DNA from: Hyphomicrobiales bacterium
GTDB lineage: Bacteria > Pseudomonadota > Alphaproteobacteria > Rhizobiales > Xanthobacteraceae
Direction of reading: 5' to 3'
Length of the DNA stretch: 64,000 bases
Assembly (NCBI GenBank): GCA_016713235.1
Contig: JADJPN010000002.1
Span: 558,001 to 622,000, forward strand
Shown here one piece after another: positions 63,155-64,000 of the stretch (its first letter is position 1; every line of letters begins with the position of its first letter). Under the pieces are notes generated by a model. The model searched no databases. It was not told where the DNA came from and saw only the letters and a list, made by a program, of their open reading frames with translations. The translations under genes and the position numbers were made by a program.

Positions 63155-64000
63155 ATGAACCTCAACGACCTCTTCTCCGGGGTGACGATGACCTTGCCGG
63201 GCTGGGCGGTGGCCGCAGCCGGCTTTGGACTCGTTCTGTTCCTTATCCTTGTCATGCGCCCGCGCAGCGACACGAGCGGTCTTGCCACACTCGCGCAACT
63301 TGCGCTGGTCGCCGTCGTCGCCGGTGCGGCCTATTTTGGCCTCAAGCAATACGAAAACAATTCGCGCTTCGTGGAGCGCAAGGCGGTCGAGGATCGCGCG
63401 GCGGCGCTGCTTAGTCATGCCAGCCAGCCGGGTTCGGTGCTTGGCTGCCTCAACGCCGCATCGCCCGTGCTCGATGAAGCGTGCGAGAAAACCATTTTCG
63501 CCGAGCCGCAGCGGATTACGTCCGCAATCGCGGTAACCGCGGACCGCGTCGCGCTGCTCTACGATGCAACAACTTATTCCACGCGCGAACCCGCGTTTCT
63601 CGACCGCTTCGACCATCTGCGAAAATCGCTGGAAGCGGATCCGTATGGCATTGTCGCGCACATCCTCGCGACCGAGCATAAGTGCTTGCCGAATTCCTGC
63701 CCGCGGTTTCGAATTTTCAAGGACGCCGACAAGGTCAAAGCAAATCTGGCCGGCCGCAAGTTCGATGACTTGCTGAACAAGTACAAAGAGACCTGGGCAA
63801 AGACCGGACCCGGTATCAGCATAAGCGAGTCGCTCGCGATGCCACCGCTGCGTACGCTCGGTACGACACCGGACGATGACGAGTTGCCGAACTGGGATTC
63901 GCTTTCCCGCATGCACACGCCGAACGGCCAGACTTCCACGGCGCCGGTGATCCTGCCGCCACAACGGCAGACGCAGCCGCCGGCCGCGAATACGAACGAG
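63155..64000 (+). CDS. Membrane-anchored hypothetical protein (partial, runs off the window)
   Basis: From ATG 63155 a single open frame continues without a stop to base 64000 (282 codons). It has two N-terminal hydrophobic helices (WAVAAAGFGLVLFLILVM, LAQLALVAVVAGAAYFGL), then a soluble domain with cysteines (LGCLNAASPVLDEACE, HKCLPNSCPRFRIF) and a Pro/Gln-rich linker at the window end. The frame follows smooth codon use. No family is recognised, and the C-terminus is missing. Confidence 0.75.
   Translation, partial: MNLNDLFSGVTMTLPGWAVAAAGFGLVLFLILVMRPRSDTSGLATLAQLALVAVVAGAAYFGLKQYENNSRFVERKAVEDRAAALLSHASQPGSVLGCLNAASPVLDEACEKTIFAEPQRITSAIAVTADRVALLYDATTYSTREPAFLDRFDHLRKSLEADPYGIVAHILATEHKCLPNSCPRFRIFKDADKVKANLAGRKFDDLLNKYKETWAKTGPGISISESLAMPPLRTLGTTPDDDELPNWDSLSRMHTPNGQTSTAPVILPPQRQTQPPAANTNE

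Overview
The window reads as a chromosomal segment of a GC-rich alphaproteobacterium, most likely Hyphomicrobiales near the Bradyrhizobiaceae/Xanthobacteraceae. It opens in the 3' end of rpoA followed by rplQ. Family-level clues are an ATP12-type F1 assembly chaperone, DUF1236-, YidB- and DUF3597-type proteins, many small exported proteins, promoter-like sites matching the alphaproteobacterial general-stress sigma factor EcfG, and palindromic repeats of rhizobial type. I see no rRNA, CRISPR array, transposase or prophage. One tRNA, Leu(GAG), is present.

Layout. 0-7 kb: rpoA-rplQ, a YidB/YeaQ stress pair, a lipoprotein, a tandem-duplicated outer-membrane barrel, a DegP protease and RarA. 7-12 kb: a broken DUF1236 gene, CrcB, an RluA-type pseudouridine synthase, ATP12, two membrane proteins and a class D beta-lactamase, followed by a candidate small RNA. 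12-20 kb: YitT, a PanE-like reductase, pccB, a VIT1-type transporter, PsiE, and a radical SAM enzyme next to a small Tat-signal protein. 20-31 kb: small membrane proteins, GST, PilZ, EamA, a chemotaxis receptor, a thioesterase, the glutathione-dependent formaldehyde dehydrogenase, a broken sulfite-oxidase/ferredoxin-reductase pair, and a CelD-like acyltransferase with a cupin/JmjC-like protein. 31-44 kb: ChaA, a ring-cleaving dioxygenase, a DUF4010/MgtC-like protein, pccA, acylphosphatase, lipB, a FliN-like protein, tRNA-Leu, mgtE and a GGDEF-EAL protein. 44-54 kb: a TetR-controlled thioesterase/isovaleryl-CoA dehydrogenase operon, queC, LprI, RraA-like, aldo/keto reductase, a second TetR with a hydrolase, rhodanese and two DoxX genes. 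54-64 kb: GST, methylcrotonyl-CoA carboxylase beta, a low-GC orphan, an acyl-CoA dehydrogenase, a GIY-YIG gene between inverted palindromes, small stress-type proteins, kup and an open-ended hypothetical gene.

Metabolic theme: branched-chain acid and propionate breakdown recurs (ivd, mccB, acyl-CoA dehydrogenase, thioesterases, pccB and pccA), although the carboxylase subunits are scattered and no mccA is present.

A key caveat is that at least a dozen genes are split by single-base shifts, mostly in short homopolymers (msrP-like, ferredoxin reductase, chaA stop, pccA, lipB, mgtE, GGDEF-EAL, rraA-like, mccB, kup and others). The number, and the conserved nature of several victims, point to uncorrected sequencing indels more than to true gene decay. 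These genes are therefore annotated over their full reconstructed span and the break is described.
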